The notes beneath the pieces are model-generated. The model worked only from the letters and a program-made list of their open reading frames with translations, was not told the DNA's origin and made no database searches. DNA of 64,000 nucleotides from Dichotomocladium elegans. Its lineage: Eukaryota > Mucoromycota > Mucoromycetes > Mucorales > Lichtheimiaceae. The position numbers and the translations under genes were made by a program. Below are positions 1 to 12,476 of this stretch, piece after piece (positions within the stretch are counted from its first letter, which is position 1; the number at the start of each line of letters is the position of its first letter). The stretch spans positions 461,087 to 525,086 of the forward strand of contig JAIXMN010000026.1 in assembly GCA_025716815.1 (NCBI GenBank). Reading direction: 5' to 3'.

Positions 1-370
1 AGACTCTTTGTATATATGCCAGTCACGTCCTTCATTTACTGCATTCTTCATGCTGATCCTGATCGTAGCATCGCCCCACATATTTTCACGTTTGTCTGGG
101 TTTCTGAACTGGTTGAAAAGTGCAAAAAGCACAGCGGGACGATATGTCCCTCATACTCCTTGTGATTCACGCGCGAAACGTACACCTCAATATATAACAC
201 ATTCAGCGCAAGATAATAGACGCTTCTGCGAGTATTGTTTTATGTTGTCCCACAGTTACGGGCATGTACAGTTTGGTATTCCTAATTCGATGTTTGATCG
301 AACTTCCCGGAATCTAAACAGAGTGCTTTGCTGGTGTGTTCTTCAGAACTTCCAGTCTTTCGCTTGATCA
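1..370 (-). pseudogene. Unidentified degenerate coding remnant
   Basis: Read on the minus strand, about 85 codons of plausible protein sequence (ending in the residues DWHIYKES at the window edge) are interrupted by only a few stop codons (TAA, TGA, TGA). I do not recognise the family. The uniform amino-acid composition suggests a decayed gene or transposon fragment continuing left of the window. It could equally be chance; the plus-strand frame over the same bases is also open and equally unrecognisable. Confidence 0.2.
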
Positions 371-1979
371 TTCTTCTCTTCCCACGACGATTTCCTAATG
401 CTAAGTGCGTGAGCAGCGTATTTGCGCAGCTCTCTATTTAACAGCGTTAGGGAAGTACATTGGCCGAACGGATTGATACACCAAAACCCATCTTGAACAA
501 ATTCACCTGTCATTGATCCTCTGCCTTACTCTTTCAACGTTTAATAGTCCATTCACACGTTCACTTTTATTCCCATTTTCATGTTTTCATTAAAAAGATA
601 GCAGTCAATCGGTTGAGACCCTCGAAAGATAGCCTCATAGCAGGGACAGCCGCGTGAAGACCGGCTGCGGTGTATCCCCTCTCCTCTGCAGGGCCGGCAC
701 TAATCGTGTATCCTAGGAGAGATCCCTCTGACAAGCAGATACATCACCCGCTCATGACGGATACGCAAGCCGAAACTCGAGTACTGCCAACCTCCCTCAA
801 ATCTATAACTGATGCACCAAGACTTGACCAGCGCGAAGCATGGGTAGGAGGTGGGCCCATGAGACGCCAAACGATAGTGGATGCCGTGTATCATTACTTC
901 GTTGACCGGTAGCCATTGGGGCTCGGCGAGCAGTGAAACACCCAACATGCCAAAAGAATAAAGAGAAGAAAAAAGGTATGCGACGAAGATCACCTGCCTT
1001 ATTATCTAAGCCGAACATTGAAATAAGAAACAAATCTCCATGGGCGCACGCTTTTCATAAACTCCATCCTTCAGTCCCCACCCTTCCCTACACACAGAAC
1101 GCTACAGGTCCCCAGACGGAAGGCGCGGGCTTTTTTCAAAAAAGGAATGTCATATCTGATTGCCCAGGCTTTACATTGGCCATTTCAGGCTGGATTACTT
1201 TTCTCTACTGAAGGAATAAGACATGAACGTTTAGGGTTTTAAAAAGAAGTTAATAGGGCGCGATAAGCGCTGGCTTTTGTGTGTATATAGCTTCCCTTTT
1301 TCTCTTCTTTTCTCGTTAACCAGTACGACTATTAGTCGGCCTCAGTGAAAATTGGTACTCCCCGAGTCTTGTTGGCTCGTTTTACCGCACACCACCCATC
1401 TCCAACACGCATTAAACATCGAGATATAATAAAAAAGGCCCCTTTTCATCTGTGTACAATCGGTGGCTCACTGACACTGAACACCGGACATCTCTAACTC
1501 CCTGATATGTATGACAACTGACATCGTAAAGTCGGTCATCGTAATGTCTCTGTTAACGAAGATGAAAGGACAATAACATCGATCGGAATGGTATTTTTGC
1601 GACGGGCTACATGGTTCTCTTTCCTTCCAATCTATTTCTTTCACACGAGGAACATCGCAGGGTTTCATAGATGCAATTATACAGTTCAATGCAGTGTATG
1701 TATTTATGAGCTTGGGTGGTCTGTTACTGACAATAGATGATTAGGACCAAGTACCTACTCAATTCGTGTGAAACGGTAGTATCTTAATTCTCCTGTTTTA
1801 TGACACGCGCTTCTTCGGCCAGCAATGGCTAGGGTTACCAATTATCATACACTGCCAACCGCTTATTTGCTCTTAATGAAGTCGGAGAGAGCAGGAATTA
1901 GAATACTAATCTCAGATGAGGAATAATGGAGAGGCCCTGATCAACGGATAGCCCTTGATCCGCCAAGGATATCCTGGGC
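371..1979. other. Intergenic, no gene seen
   Basis: AT-rich DNA with only short, low-complexity open frames. I find no spliced gene, RNA gene or transposon domain apart from the short dispersed repeat at about 681-770. Confidence 0.5.
681..770 (+). repeat. Diverged dispersed repeat, copy 1
   Basis: About 80 bp match, with scattered substitutions, a second copy at about 12811-12890. Both contain a CCGGC core, then GAGAGATCCCTCTG, then a CAAG-AGA-ACA-CAC pattern. No coding potential or terminal structure is visible, so its class is unknown. Confidence 0.5.
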
Positions 1980-2108
1980 CATCCCGACTCATATAAAAGA
2001 GAAAATTGTTTTTATACATTAAAGAGAACCATTTCTCTTTAATTTGATATAGTCCGATCTAGGGTACAAATCCACAAGCTACACATACAATTCATCTCTA
2101 TCACATTA
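1980..2108 (+). repeat. Relic of a D-type LTR (3' part)
   Basis: The stretch with ATATAAAAGAGA, then TTGTTTTTAT, then TTAAAGAGAACC, followed by a TCTCTA-TCACATT end, parallels the TATA-to-polyA segment and the end of the element D LTR at 40046-40152. The 5' half is not recognisable and no target duplication is seen. Confidence 0.4.
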
Positions 2109-4759
2109 TGCGGCAGCTCCTCCACGAATGAAGAGGTAACCGGCATCACCTAATATCCATAGTCTATATTTGTTATTGATTCGGTGATCGAGAAAACAAA
2201 TAGGATTGGGTCTTCAGTGGCGGGGACAAACGTGCATTGAGCGAGTCATATTCCTCTTGCTAGATATGATGGCGTATGGCCATACCTTGCGTATACTAGA
2301 CTTAAATCAATCGCGCCATACATACCGAGAGAAAGGCCACTAAACCTTCCGATATCAATATTTTATCAATTAATAAATCGTTTTTATAAGAACCCATGGA
2401 AAGCTTGCATAAATTAACCATTTGGTTTTATGATTGACTTGTTATTTTCTTGTTATACGTACGTGGCAAACAACCCCATTTTTTAACCCATTGCGAGCAA
2501 GAAACCTGCCATACAGGCTCTTATCGCCGGCAACAGCCTCAGTTAGCTTTTAACCTAAATGCAGGACAACTGAAATGTCCCATTCTAGATAAAGATGACT
2601 TTTTGCTCCAGAGCCTTGACTTTTGCGTATCGGTTGGACGAGTGGATAGAGATCGCACGAAATAAAACGCTACGTATGAATATTCGTACCAAGCGTCATT
2701 TTGCTACCATAATCTGGATGCAGGAAGAAGGTTGATTCATCAGAGGTTATGGTCCTTGCTATGCTCAGAGCAGTATCCGCAAATGCTGATTTGAAGCATG
2801 ACCTCTCAGTACATCTTCCCTTTACGTCTGAACGATATCATAGGTCACTAACCTGCTTTATGCATACAAATCAGAGTATTTCCCCTATGAGACGCTTCGA
2901 GATAAAGTTCTTGTAGGTTGAACCAAATACAATCTACCTGCATTAACTCTGTCAAGAATCCTCAGTCTTCTAGGAAAACTGGTATTTCAAACTTTCTGGC
3001 ACAGTGATGCAGCATGGTGACAACTTCCGTTGAAGCGCATCCGCCTAACCGTTGCGCACAAACACATCATTGACAGTCTTAAGCCCAGCGATTGATGTGG
3101 ACATATAAGCTTTTTGTGTTCCAAACAAATAAGGAATATTATAAAGTAAGACCATATGCTGCCGACCAACCTCACTCACGATGCGTCGAATTCATGTCTA
3201 TCAGGCGTATCACTGAGGCAGAGGAATGAAATGTAACTCTGAGGAAACAAAACGCATCCAATCACATCACGTATCAATGGTTATCGCCATCCTAGAAGCC
3301 TGTAGCACTTGTTTTTCACATGTCCCTCGTTGATCTTACATAAGAATGAAATTGGAGATAAGAATAAAACGTCTAGTTTTTGACAGACAGTCATGAGAAG
3401 ATATAGCGACTTTTTGGGCGTTTTGCGATTTTACAATTTGGGAAAATTGTGAAGGTAGGCTTCAAGATGGATGGAATGATAGGGGAAGTTTTTTTTTGCT
3501 TTCTTCTGACGTTGAAGCCAATGGCACCAGAACCCGTGTCAGTAGCCGGTTAAACTATTTGTGCTTGGACAGTGGATACGTGGGAATCTGTAATGCCCGT
3601 TATCGTTTTTTATGAACTCCGGAATGCGTCCGACATTTGCAAGGTCGAGGGTTCTGTTATTCAGGACGGCTTCCACTCCACACGCAGCCACGAACACGGC
3701 ATATTAAGAGGAATCAGGGGTGTGGCTTTATTACCTTGGAAATGGGACTTGGTCATTGGATTCAGACGTCATGGAGACCCGGATGGATTGGGTTACACCA
3801 AAAGATAGTGTGAGTATGAGCAAAATAAGGTTGGGCATCCGGGGAAGCAGTCCGGGGAAGCACCATATTGTCGTTGTTCTGACCTCTCAAGTCAAGGGAA
3901 TTGAGATCAGAGACGGAAGGCCAGTCAAAACAACCCGCGACCATGCTTGCCCTGCAGGATTCATAATAAAGCACCTTATCATAACAGAGATGAACGTGGT
4001 ACATGACTACACGAAAAAGTAGCTTCACCAGGAAGATGAACATCTTCGTGGTGAAGGACAAGCGGATCGGATCAGAAAGAGCACTGACCAGCGATTTATG
4101 AGCGTGGAGAGGAGCGACGGTGGGTACAGAGTACTGTAACCCACACGTACGAGTGACAACAGTTCGAATAACTCGGCCATCCAGCATTATAAACATAAAA
4201 TTATCGAGCAGATAATATGCATGAGTCATTTGGGTCCAAGAAATGATTGTTGGCGAAAAACAAGTGGGAAGCCACGCTCATTCTCGAGGGGTTAGGTACT
4301 CTTAGCATGAAAACCGAGGTTTGGAAAATAAAGTACTAAAAGCTCGTACAATGTCTAGCGTGCGAACATCGAATGGACTTCTCTTTGGTAGAAACTTGGA
4401 GTAGTAGTACTGATGTTCTTTTCTTGATGTATTATAATACAAGACACGCTTGGTTCGTAAGCCAGTATCCTCGAATCCTTGAACTAAATATTTGCTCAGA
4501 TTGCTATTGCTTATTTTATCTTCGCTTTCTCGGGATTTAGGAACCTTTAAAGAAAAAAGATGACGAAGTGACGCTTGTCCTTTTGCAGAGTAGAGATAAT
4601 AAACGTTCAAGTGGTAAGACGAAGGGAGGTTTCTTATAAAGTATGGTGACACAGGTTGAGGGTGTTGCAACACTCAATTATGTGGAGTAATCGGGTATTT
4701 CGGGAATAAATCCACAACTCATGAGAAAAAAAAAGCAACAATGACAGCCCAAGGGAGCT
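2109..4759. other. Intergenic, no gene seen
   Basis: No supported gene. Open frames of 70-155 codons exist on both strands around 3570-4230 and 4300-4670, but they overlap each other, match no family I know and show no intron or promoter context. The last few hundred bases are the upstream region of the reductoisomerase-like gene. Confidence 0.5.
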
Positions 4760-4770
4760 GTATATAAAAA
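4760..4770 (+). promoter_or_regulatory. TATA box of KARI-like gene
   Basis: GTATATAAAAA lies about 80 bp before the ATG at 4847, followed by a pyrimidine-rich leader. The same spacing is seen for the genes at 9382 and 18037. Confidence 0.6.
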
Positions 4771-4846
4771 ACCGTTTTTTATGCATTCCAGTTTGTCCTT
4801 TAGATAGATCTCATCCTTCACCCTCTTCTCTACAACTATAACTGTC

Positions 4847-6092
4847 ATGGCCGTCAAAGTTTTCCACGATAACGATGCTGATCTCTCGATCATCCAGAAC
4901 AAGCGCGTCACCTTTGTTGGCTTCGGCAACCAGGGTAAGTTTTGAGTACTCTGCTTCTTTTTTTCGCATGCCTGACGCGGATATCTTTCTAGGTTCTGCC
5001 CAGGCTCAAAACCTGCGCGATTCCGGCGTCAAGAGTATCACCATCGGTAACCGCGATGATGTACGTTTGACTCTGTATTGAGAACCTCTTTCGATGATCC
5101 TTTTGGAACGATGTTAACCGATTTTCCCCTTCCACCCCCCCCAACGGACAGGAATACAAGCCTCGTGCTATAGCCGCCGGTTTCGAGACCAAGAGCATTT
5201 CTGAGGCTGTGAAGGGTGCTGAGGTAGTCTTCTTGCTAATTCCCGATGAAGTCCAGCACCAGGTCTGGAAGGATGATATTAAGGACAATGTGCCTGCCAA
5301 CGCGACCCTCGTCGTTGCTTCGGGTTACGCCGTCGCGTTCGACCTTCTCGATTTGCCTGCTGAGATGACCGTCGTCATGGCTGCGCCCCGCATGATTGGA
5401 CCCGGTGTTCGCGACCGCTTCGTTGCCAAGGAGCCCTACCCCTGCTTTGTCTCCATCGAACGTGATCCTCGCAAGGAAGCTCTTCCCATCGTATTGTCTA
5501 TTGCCCGCGCCATTGGTGCTACTCGTGGCGGTGCAATCGAGTCCTCCTGCCGCGAAGAGGCCGGAATAGATCTTTTTGCTGAGCAGGCCTTGTGGCCCGC
5601 CATCAACACGTAAGTAAATTATACATATAATGCATAGTACACAAACAGCGGTGACAAAGGATGGTACATTGCAAGAAAGGATTAAAAAACCGCTCATTGA
5701 CCAATGATACACAACTTAGATGCTTCCGTGAGGCTTTCAACGTTCTCAAGGCGGCTGGTTTCTCAGACGAGGCCATCCTTCACGATATGTACCTCTCTAA
5801 GGAGCCATCTGAGGTCTTTGAGCGCGCAGCCACCGTCGGTTTCTTCCGCCAGCTCAAGTTCCACTCTCCTACTTCACAGTTTGGCCAGCTTCGCGGCACC
5901 AAGAATAGCGACGGCTCCCTCCTCCGCGCCAAATTTGAGAAGGTCTTGCACAAGGATATTCTTTCTGGTGACTTTGCCAAATTCTGGTCCGGGGCGTACA
6001 CTACCGGGTCTGCTGAGCTTGAACAGTTATGGAAAGAGTCAGAGGACGAACCCATCTCCCAGGCGGAGAAGCGCATTGGTCTTCACGATTGA
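4847..6092 (+). CDS. Ketol-acid reductoisomerase-like protein, divergent active site
   Basis: Four exons: 4847-4934, 4993-5060, 5152-5609, 5720-6092 (328 aa; GT-AG introns of 58, 91 and 110 bp). The N-terminal half is an IlvN-type Rossmann domain: GFGNQG glycine-rich loop at residues 25-30 followed by NLRDSG, and a short second loop with R48 that fits NADPH. The second half resembles the IlvC knotted domain and keeps IDLFAEQ, which supplies two acidic metal ligands. By my alignment from memory of the family, the catalytic His is replaced (VASGYA), the APK lysine is Arg (AAPRMIG), and the second pair of glutamate ligands is lost (AILHDMYLSKE). There is no mitochondrial presequence, unlike fungal Ilv5, and length matches bacterial class I enzymes. 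It probably has a reductase-like fold but may not make branched-chain amino acid precursors. It converges with the PHD gene, 287 bp apart. Confidence 0.88.
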
Positions 6093-6379
6093 AGAAAAAT
6101 AACCTTGGACACGCATCGCACAACCCTCATTCGTTCCTGTTTCCCTCTCAACCCCTCTTATTCCATCCAGTGTACGTAGTAGACTTTAAACCTCAATTAA
6201 GAAATGAAGTTGTAGAATCCGCTTCTTTTCCACAATTTCTGCCGATTAATAACGTACAGTATCCGATTTGGATATTGGGCAAGAAACGCTTAGACTAATG
6301 GGGGAAAAACAAATCAATTAAGCGATAGAATTATCTTTTTCTCATTGTATATACATGGAGAAGGTGTGCATTTAATAAA

Positions 6380-8969
6380 CTAATCTCTACTGTCTCCGAC
6401 GTTACCAGTTCTCTCAGAGTCATTTTCACCGTGCCCGGCGGGAAGTGCTCCAGGAAACGTTGCGAGACCATGGGGTTCCACAGGTGGAACTATCCTCATT
6501 GCAGATGTCGCAGGAGGTTGAGGTAGCAGGTGCGGACGTGCTGGTGGGATGTTATTGTTAGTAGTTGGCAATGGCGGCATATACATATAATGGGAAAAAT
6601 GCAAATGTCCATTGCCATTGTTGTTGTTTTGAAGCGCAGAATTAATGGGTCGTAAGACTGGATATGAATGTCCCGGTAGCAAAGGTGATATGGAATTTGG
6701 CGAAGGTGCACTCGATTGGACGCATTGCTGTTGTTGCTGCTGAAGCTCCGGCATCCTAGGTTCTATGGTAGGCTGGTGAGCATGCACTGGGAAAAAATGA
6801 TGGCCATTCATGGATGCTGCATGCGGGTGGTTATGCCGTATAGATTGGGGAGGGAGCGGTGGTAATGGATGCTGGCTCTGGATAATTGTTAGCTTCTTGA
6901 GCGGTGGTGCTTTCGTCTGTTCATCGTCAAGTCCATCAATATCCACCTCCTGGGACTCTTTCTCGGCACATGACCGGCAGAAGAAGTTGTAATTATCAAA
7001 GCTCTTATGGGCTTTCGTGAGCTGACCATCCTTCTGCAGACACCGAATATGCTCCCATTTGCCACATCGCTCACACGCGATCATCGGTGTACCATCATCA
7101 AGGTTCTTGCCGGATACACCGCAAATGCAATCAAATTGCCATACGTCTTCCTCCTGCTTCTTTTGTTTCGGTTTTCTGCCACGCTTCTTAGGAACAACTG
7201 TCGGCGATTGCTGTTGATGTGTCGTTTGTCGCAGCGGAGTCAATGATGATTGGGCCGTCATAGCCTCCCGCTTGCTTTCTTCTATTGCCATACGCTTTTC
7301 TAGCTCTGCCTGAGCCAGTTCACGTTGCAGCAACCGTCGCTCGCGATCCTTTAAACGTTCCTCACGTGCCCTGGCTGCATCTTCTTTTTCTTTCTCCTCT
7401 CTCTTACGCGTCTGCTCTTCGCGTCGTGATGAGCGCCGTGATGATTCTATGATATTTAATTGATGCTGTCGTTGATCGCGTTCAAGAGCCTCCAGCTCTC
7501 GACTTATTAGTCGTGAGCTGCGTTTCCGGTGTGATAGCGCTTCCTTTTTACGTAATGCATCCTCATGTTCTTTTAGCGCAGGAAGGACCTTTGGAAGAAC
7601 ATCGTTGACCAGGAGGCTGTAAAAGTTCTGTTCGTCAGGATGCGTGCTATTCTCAAATCGTTTCGGAAATTCCTCCCATTGCTGACTAGAAACGCATAGC
7701 TGAGAAAAAAGGGGGAATCAATATCAAAATCCATATTACATCTCCTGCGACGCGCTTTACCAGTTGCCAGGGAACCCAAGGTTCCTCTTCTTTGTCTTCC
7801 TCACCCTGCTCGGTGGGTGCATTCCTTCGAGTGCTTCGACGCATTCCTACGCGTGTCCTGCGCGCAGGTTTTTTCTTAGGTTTCTGTTTTTGTTTGGGCT
7901 CAGGAGTCTCCTTGTATAACCGATTATCTGAAGTATGAAATAATAGCGTGTTTAAGAATTATAAACGAAGATCGTTAAAGTACTGCAGAAGAAAACGTAC
8001 CATCAAAGAGCCAATATAGACTGCCCTTGGCATCATAGCCAATGGGGTCAACACGCTATGCCACAATTGATGAATATGCACTCACGCTTGGCTTCCCGAA
8101 TCTCCCGTTAACTGGTTAGTTCACCTACCCAATGCACAGCATCCTCTTCGCTGTCTAGGTGCTCCCGAAAACGTTCGGCGTCATCCAATTGCCACTAAAG
8201 TTGTTCGATGTAAGCCGTTGTAAAGGAGGTTGTGTGATAATATAGGCTAACCTCGCACAGAATGTGAAGTAAGTATATGCGCTGGTCCAATGATAGATCA
8301 AAAAAATTGACTCGCTTCCGCTCTTCTTTGGGAAGATCATCCTCTTCTTCTTTCTCTTCATCATGTCCCGCTGGGATTGTTGCTTTTTTTAATGCCGGTA
8401 CATTGAGTGTCTCGTCTTTATCAGTATTATCTTGCTGCAGCTGGTTTCCTTCCTCCTCATGATGCTCATAGAAAGGATTCTCTATCGGCAAGCCCCGTTT
8501 ATCAATTTCGCGCGAAAAATACATTTGCCAGGTCTCGTTGCTAGAGGATGAGAAAAGTTGGGGATGAGCACTTCATTGGGATGACTTCCTTTTTGGTTTG
8601 CTTTACTTAATAAAACGGTTCCGTGTCAAGAGACGCAGCATGCGTACAATCAATTCCTGGAGTCTATATCGTTCAGCATTGTCAAGTAGCATGTTCTCAA
8701 GATCCTACAAGGACAAAAACTTTAGTTATTGTTCTGCGGTACCAAGGAAAGGTTGTACAAACCTCAGTGGAGAAGACATAATCATCATCGGCGTGTTTCT
8801 TTGCACGATGAGAGGAGTAGTGGAATCGGGGGAGAAGAGATGCCGGATTGAAGGGGACTGGCCATGGATGGAATGCGGATTGGAATGTGTGAAAAAACTG
8901 AGAGGTGGCGGCGAAATCAATATTGTTGCGTAGTTTATCGATCTCTGCTGAGAAGTTTCCTGTTGACAT
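6380..8969 (-). CDS. DDT-WHIM-PHD chromatin protein (RSF1/CECR2-like)
   Basis: Seven exons on the minus strand: 8969-8763, 8704-8607, 8540-8252, 8194-8129, 8055-8001, 7927-7761, 7699-6380; phases close to 733 aa. The order is a DDT-like helical region (residues about 15-105, FFHTFQSAF to DLENML and LLTRNRF), an acidic linker, WHIM1 (LSLDQRIYLLHILCEWQLDD, about 181-203), a second WHIM motif (RVDPIGYDAKGSLYWLFDD, about 221-240), a basic stretch, WEEFPKRF, and a long charged coiled coil (330-440). Then come an AT-hook-like RGRKPK (about 467) and a C4HC3 PHD finger (CICG to CRSCAEK, about 485-540). The tail is rich in Pro, Gln, Asn and His. DDT-WHIM proteins bind ISWI-type remodelers and PHD fingers read histone H3 tails, so a nuclear accessory subunit of a remodeling complex is inferred. 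It shares a 412-bp divergent promoter with the next gene. Confidence 0.88.
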
Positions 8970-9311
8970 GATTTATGCAATCAATTATATTCCCGTTTGT
9001 CGCGCTCGCCCTCTTGTTGAGTTGCGGTGGATTGCGAAAAACAAGCAGGCTGCAGACAATAGGAAACGAGAGGTGGATAGAATGGAGTACGAGAGGGAGT
9101 TAGACTTAGTCCCTTCTTGTGATGGATAAATAAAATGAAGCGCAATAGCAGAGAGTTAAGAAATAACAATATATATGAGGTGCGTTCACGCGGTTAAAGG
9201 AAGAGGCGACCAGAAATTGCACTCTGGAGTGGCTGGTTTTTTTTCCATAGCGTAGTGGGACAATCGGAGCACTGCGGAACAGGCTGTCCGCGAAGCGAAG
9301 ACAGCCTTTGA

Positions 9312-9320
9312 CTATAAAAC
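9312..9320 (+). promoter_or_regulatory. TATA box of gene at 9382
   Basis: CTATAAAAC about 65 bp upstream of the ATG at 9382, in the short divergent region between this gene and the PHD gene. Confidence 0.5.
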
Positions 9321-9381
9321 CAGCAAATCCATGCCCCCTTTCTCTTTTTTCTTTTCCTCTTATTTTCAGCCATCTTCTTAA

Positions 9382-9963
9382 ATGGACCATTACCCTCCTG
9401 CGTTGCCCATCGACATTCAAAAAACCGATCCCAGCGAACCTATTACCTCCACTGTTGGCAGTGACTCCACTGTCGCCTCATCTCACATTTACAGCGGCTC
9501 ATGCAAATTTTGCCATCACCATCCATTCCCTATTGCAATGGGGGAAGATAACTACATCATGGGTAGCGATTCCGTCAGCTGGTTGACCGATGCGGATGAC
9601 ACGCCATTTCAATATAACTACCTCGTCAGTCTCTTTAGTGCACCTGACATGGTTGAGCACCTGGCTCAGTCCACTCTTGGCGAGGATGTTTATGCCCTTC
9701 CCATTCATATCCAGCGTCTGCTCTGTGAGGCTAAAGAAGAAGTTGTCCTAAAGCGCAGCTGTATCAAGGAAGAACATCGATCAATGAACAGCTCGAAATT
9801 GCAGTCACAACAGACGCAGCAACCGTCGCTTGCATTGACCCGCTTGCAACATGTTCGGGACTACGTCTGGATTCAATCGGGTGGCGACGTTGCAAATATG
9901 ATGGTCGCGATCACTGAGCTCATGAGCGATGAGGATGAACTGGAGAACGTCCTGGGCTTCTGA
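9382..9963 (+). CDS. Hypothetical protein, 193 aa
   Basis: Single exon without introns. I do not recognise a family. Visible features are a CKFCHHH cluster at about residues 41-47 (a possible but incomplete metal site), an acidic middle region (LTDADD, TLGEDVY), a helical stretch around CEAKEEVVLKRSCIKEEHRS, a Gln/Ser-rich linker, and an acidic C-terminus (MSDEDELENVLGF). No signal peptide or membrane segment. A TATA box lies 65 bp upstream and an AATAAA about 180 bp downstream, which supports a real gene. The divergent arrangement with the chromatin gene suggests shared regulation at most. Confidence 0.6.
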   Translation: MDHYPPALPIDIQKTDPSEPITSTVGSDSTVASSHIYSGSCKFCHHHPFPIAMGEDNYIMGSDSVSWLTDADDTPFQYNYLVSLFSAPDMVEHLAQSTLGEDVYALPIHIQRLLCEAKEEVVLKRSCIKEEHRSMNSSKLQSQQTQQPSLALTRLQHVRDYVWIQSGGDVANMMVAITELMSDEDELENVLGF

Positions 9964-11710
9964 TGCACATATCCAAAACAATCGTTGTCATTTGCATCCT
10001 CCCACTTTCCTATAACGGCAAAGTGTTCCCACCATACCCGGCAGTCTTTTCATTTCCCCACGGAGCTTCACCGTGATCCCTGCCTTCTTTCCCGTCCTGC
10101 CCGCATTCCATCTTCATTCTTTTGTCTCATACCACTAATTACAATAAAGCAAACTTATAAACACGATATGACAGAGGACAATTACGAGGTTATATCTCAT
10201 AGCGACTGTGCTTCTGCGGATGGGCAAGACGACAGTGCGAAGCGATTTATACCAGTCCACGGGTTCCGCCAGTAAAATTAAGTGCATGCTTGCTCCCCCG
10301 GCGGTTGGAAAAAAATAAGGTGCTAATTATTTTCGCTCATGCAATAATACATCCATGTATAACGTTGCGCATGTGTTTCTGTGCTGTGCATGCGAAAGCA
10401 GTGAACGGAAGAAGATCGTGATCCTAGTCAATACCATCAATAGCTACGTCTCTGTCAAAGCAAGGATTCAATCCACCGATTATGTGTGAGAGAAAAGACT
10501 AATGCTTGTCCTGGAATGGGGAGGGAATCAGGAGGGTCGAATGAATAGAACAGAAACCTCCTGTCGGCTTCTCGGTTGAAATGGACACATGCCCTTTGTA
10601 ATTGCACACCAACAAAGCGACTGAGCCTGAAAAAGGAGTCTCGTTAGTCCCTCCTGTCAGCTGTGTAACACCTCTATTGCCTGTTTCACAACCCGCGCTA
10701 TCTTCGATTGCATCTTCAACAACATCATCTTGTCTATCTATGTCTGGCCGCAGGGAAGAGACCCAATTCATCAATTAATGCAGCAGTAGACCGATCATTC
10801 CAGTTGCCTTCTTGCCGAATTGACGGTTGTTTGGATTCTACTGTATATTCCTATCTGGGATGTACCCTTGTGGCAGGGATCAAATGGTGATCGTTTTCCA
10901 AAACTTTCCATACTGAATTAAACTTTTTATTCTTTCGATTCCATGTCAAGTACGTATTCTACACACAAAGGCCTTTCTTCTTAACAGACATTCCGTATCT
11001 CGTCAGTACATATTTAAAATTGATGTCTCGGTGGCAATCTCCCTTAAGCTGAGCTCGTCTGATTCCTGCATTCTTATATCCCGACGTACAGTAATTTGTT
11101 TTATGGCCGCAGTACGAATCTCATAATCCTATCAATTTGTCACAGCAGACTGACCAATAAGCAATGGTAATCAATTACCGAACTTCAGATCTTACGCGGT
11201 ACTTCGCGGCCTTTGAAGTGCACCGCATTGGTCCTGCGGTTGCCGGTTCGATTGTTCCCAAGCACCCGTACCCTCACTAATCTGCGCAGATAATCGCCAG
11301 GATATCCCGAGGTTGTTCACTTTCTTGGTGCTATTTATGACCACCACCTTAGCGTCCTGATTTTAGCTATCATCCAGTCCAGTGCCTTGAGCAGTGTTCT
11401 GTGTACTATTTTGAAGTAATACCTCTGATCTCGATGTTCTTAATGTCAATCAAGCTGCATGCCCATGCTTATTTTTCTGTTTATTTTTCTGTTTATTTTT
11501 CTGAGAATCATTTGCCGGCGTACCATATTTCCTAACAACACCGACAGATTTGCATCCATTGCTGGACGAGCTCTGCACTGCGAAAAGCTATACCCACTCC
11601 AATTTACCAAACGCTTTCAGCCCAAAGGCCGACCACAACCGATTCTCAGCTTCAATCATTATGAAGCGCATCTCTCCTCAACCAAGATGCGTCAAGCATC
11701 GTGCCCAGAC
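9964..11710. other. Intergenic, no firm gene
   Basis: Contains the likely polyadenylation signal of the preceding gene (AATAAA near 10143) and a 35-codon ORF from an ATG at 10168 to 10275 that starts MTEDNYEVIS. That ORF is too short to support and may be chance. The rest is AT-rich with no recognisable coding or repeat content. Confidence 0.45.
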
Positions 11711-12175
11711 TCAGTTGCAATAACACTGATACACTCCGGAAATCATTTGGGCCACGGTTAGCAAAGATGATAAACCTATGATATACAACCCAATCAAGGC
11801 GTTAAAGATTGATCTGGCATCCCTTGTATGTTGATCCCACCGGTACACATACGGTTTTCTTATCATGCAATCCCAGATCAATAAATCTTTTGAGAAGCGC
11901 AGAAGGTAACGTTTTTCAAAACATTGGGATGGAATAAGCACACGGATGAAATGTGCTACATACTCTTCCACGGCCTCCATACCAGACTCAATGTGAGCTC
12001 GCAGATTCGCAGACCCCATTACTTGCGTTCTCAACATGCTATCCAAATCACCGCCAAGGAACCTAGCCGGCATTAGATATTGCACGCTTACCTGGGCCAT
12101 CCTATGCGATATCTTCGACGAGCTAGAAAGCATCCAACGCCCAGGATACAAACGCCGCTCAAAATACAGCCAAGG
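11711..12175 (-). pseudogene. Unidentified ORF fragment cut by an LTR
   Basis: About 150 minus-strand codons remain open up to the solo LTR at 12176, where the reading frame runs into LTR sequence. The host part starts WLYFERRLYPGR and contains one hydrophobic segment (ALIGLYIIGLSSLLTVAQMI) near its C-terminus. I see no known domain, no start codon before the LTR and no continuation beyond it. It may be a membrane-protein gene broken by the insertion, or a chance frame. Confidence 0.25.
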
Positions 12176-12476
12176 TGTGGTGGTTAGAGTGTTAGTCCCA
12201 GGGTTAACACCGCTTAAGGCCAAAATCGAGTCTCTGGGATGGGATCCTCTTTATTGAATAAAAACAACTCTCTTTTTATATGAATTCTGACCACGGTGGT
12301 AGTGGTGATACAAGCGGTAGTCATCGAGCATTGTCCCCGATCATTACCAGTTAGCGGGCTTCGTAACGTTGGAATGGGAGGACAGTCGAGGGGTGCTGTA
12401 GAAGAGGTGGATAAGCCGATAACCCTGCTCAGTACTGTCTATAGAAGCCAAAGTTATGAACAGTAGGGCTTTGACA
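12176..12476 (-). repeat. Solo LTR, family D (inverted)
   Basis: Starts TGTGGTGGTTAGAG and ends TTTGACA on the plus strand, 301 bp. It is an inverted, diverged copy of the element D LTR at 39854-40152; the CTTTATTGAATAAAAACAAC core is shared nearly exactly. Flanks CAAGG and CAGGG look like a 5-bp target duplication with one substitution. Solo LTRs form by recombination between the two LTRs of an integrated element. Confidence 0.75.

Noticed and set aside
3572..4229. Overlapping ORFs on both strands left of the KARI-like gene
   Set aside because: No domain, mutually exclusive frames and no promoter or intron signals.
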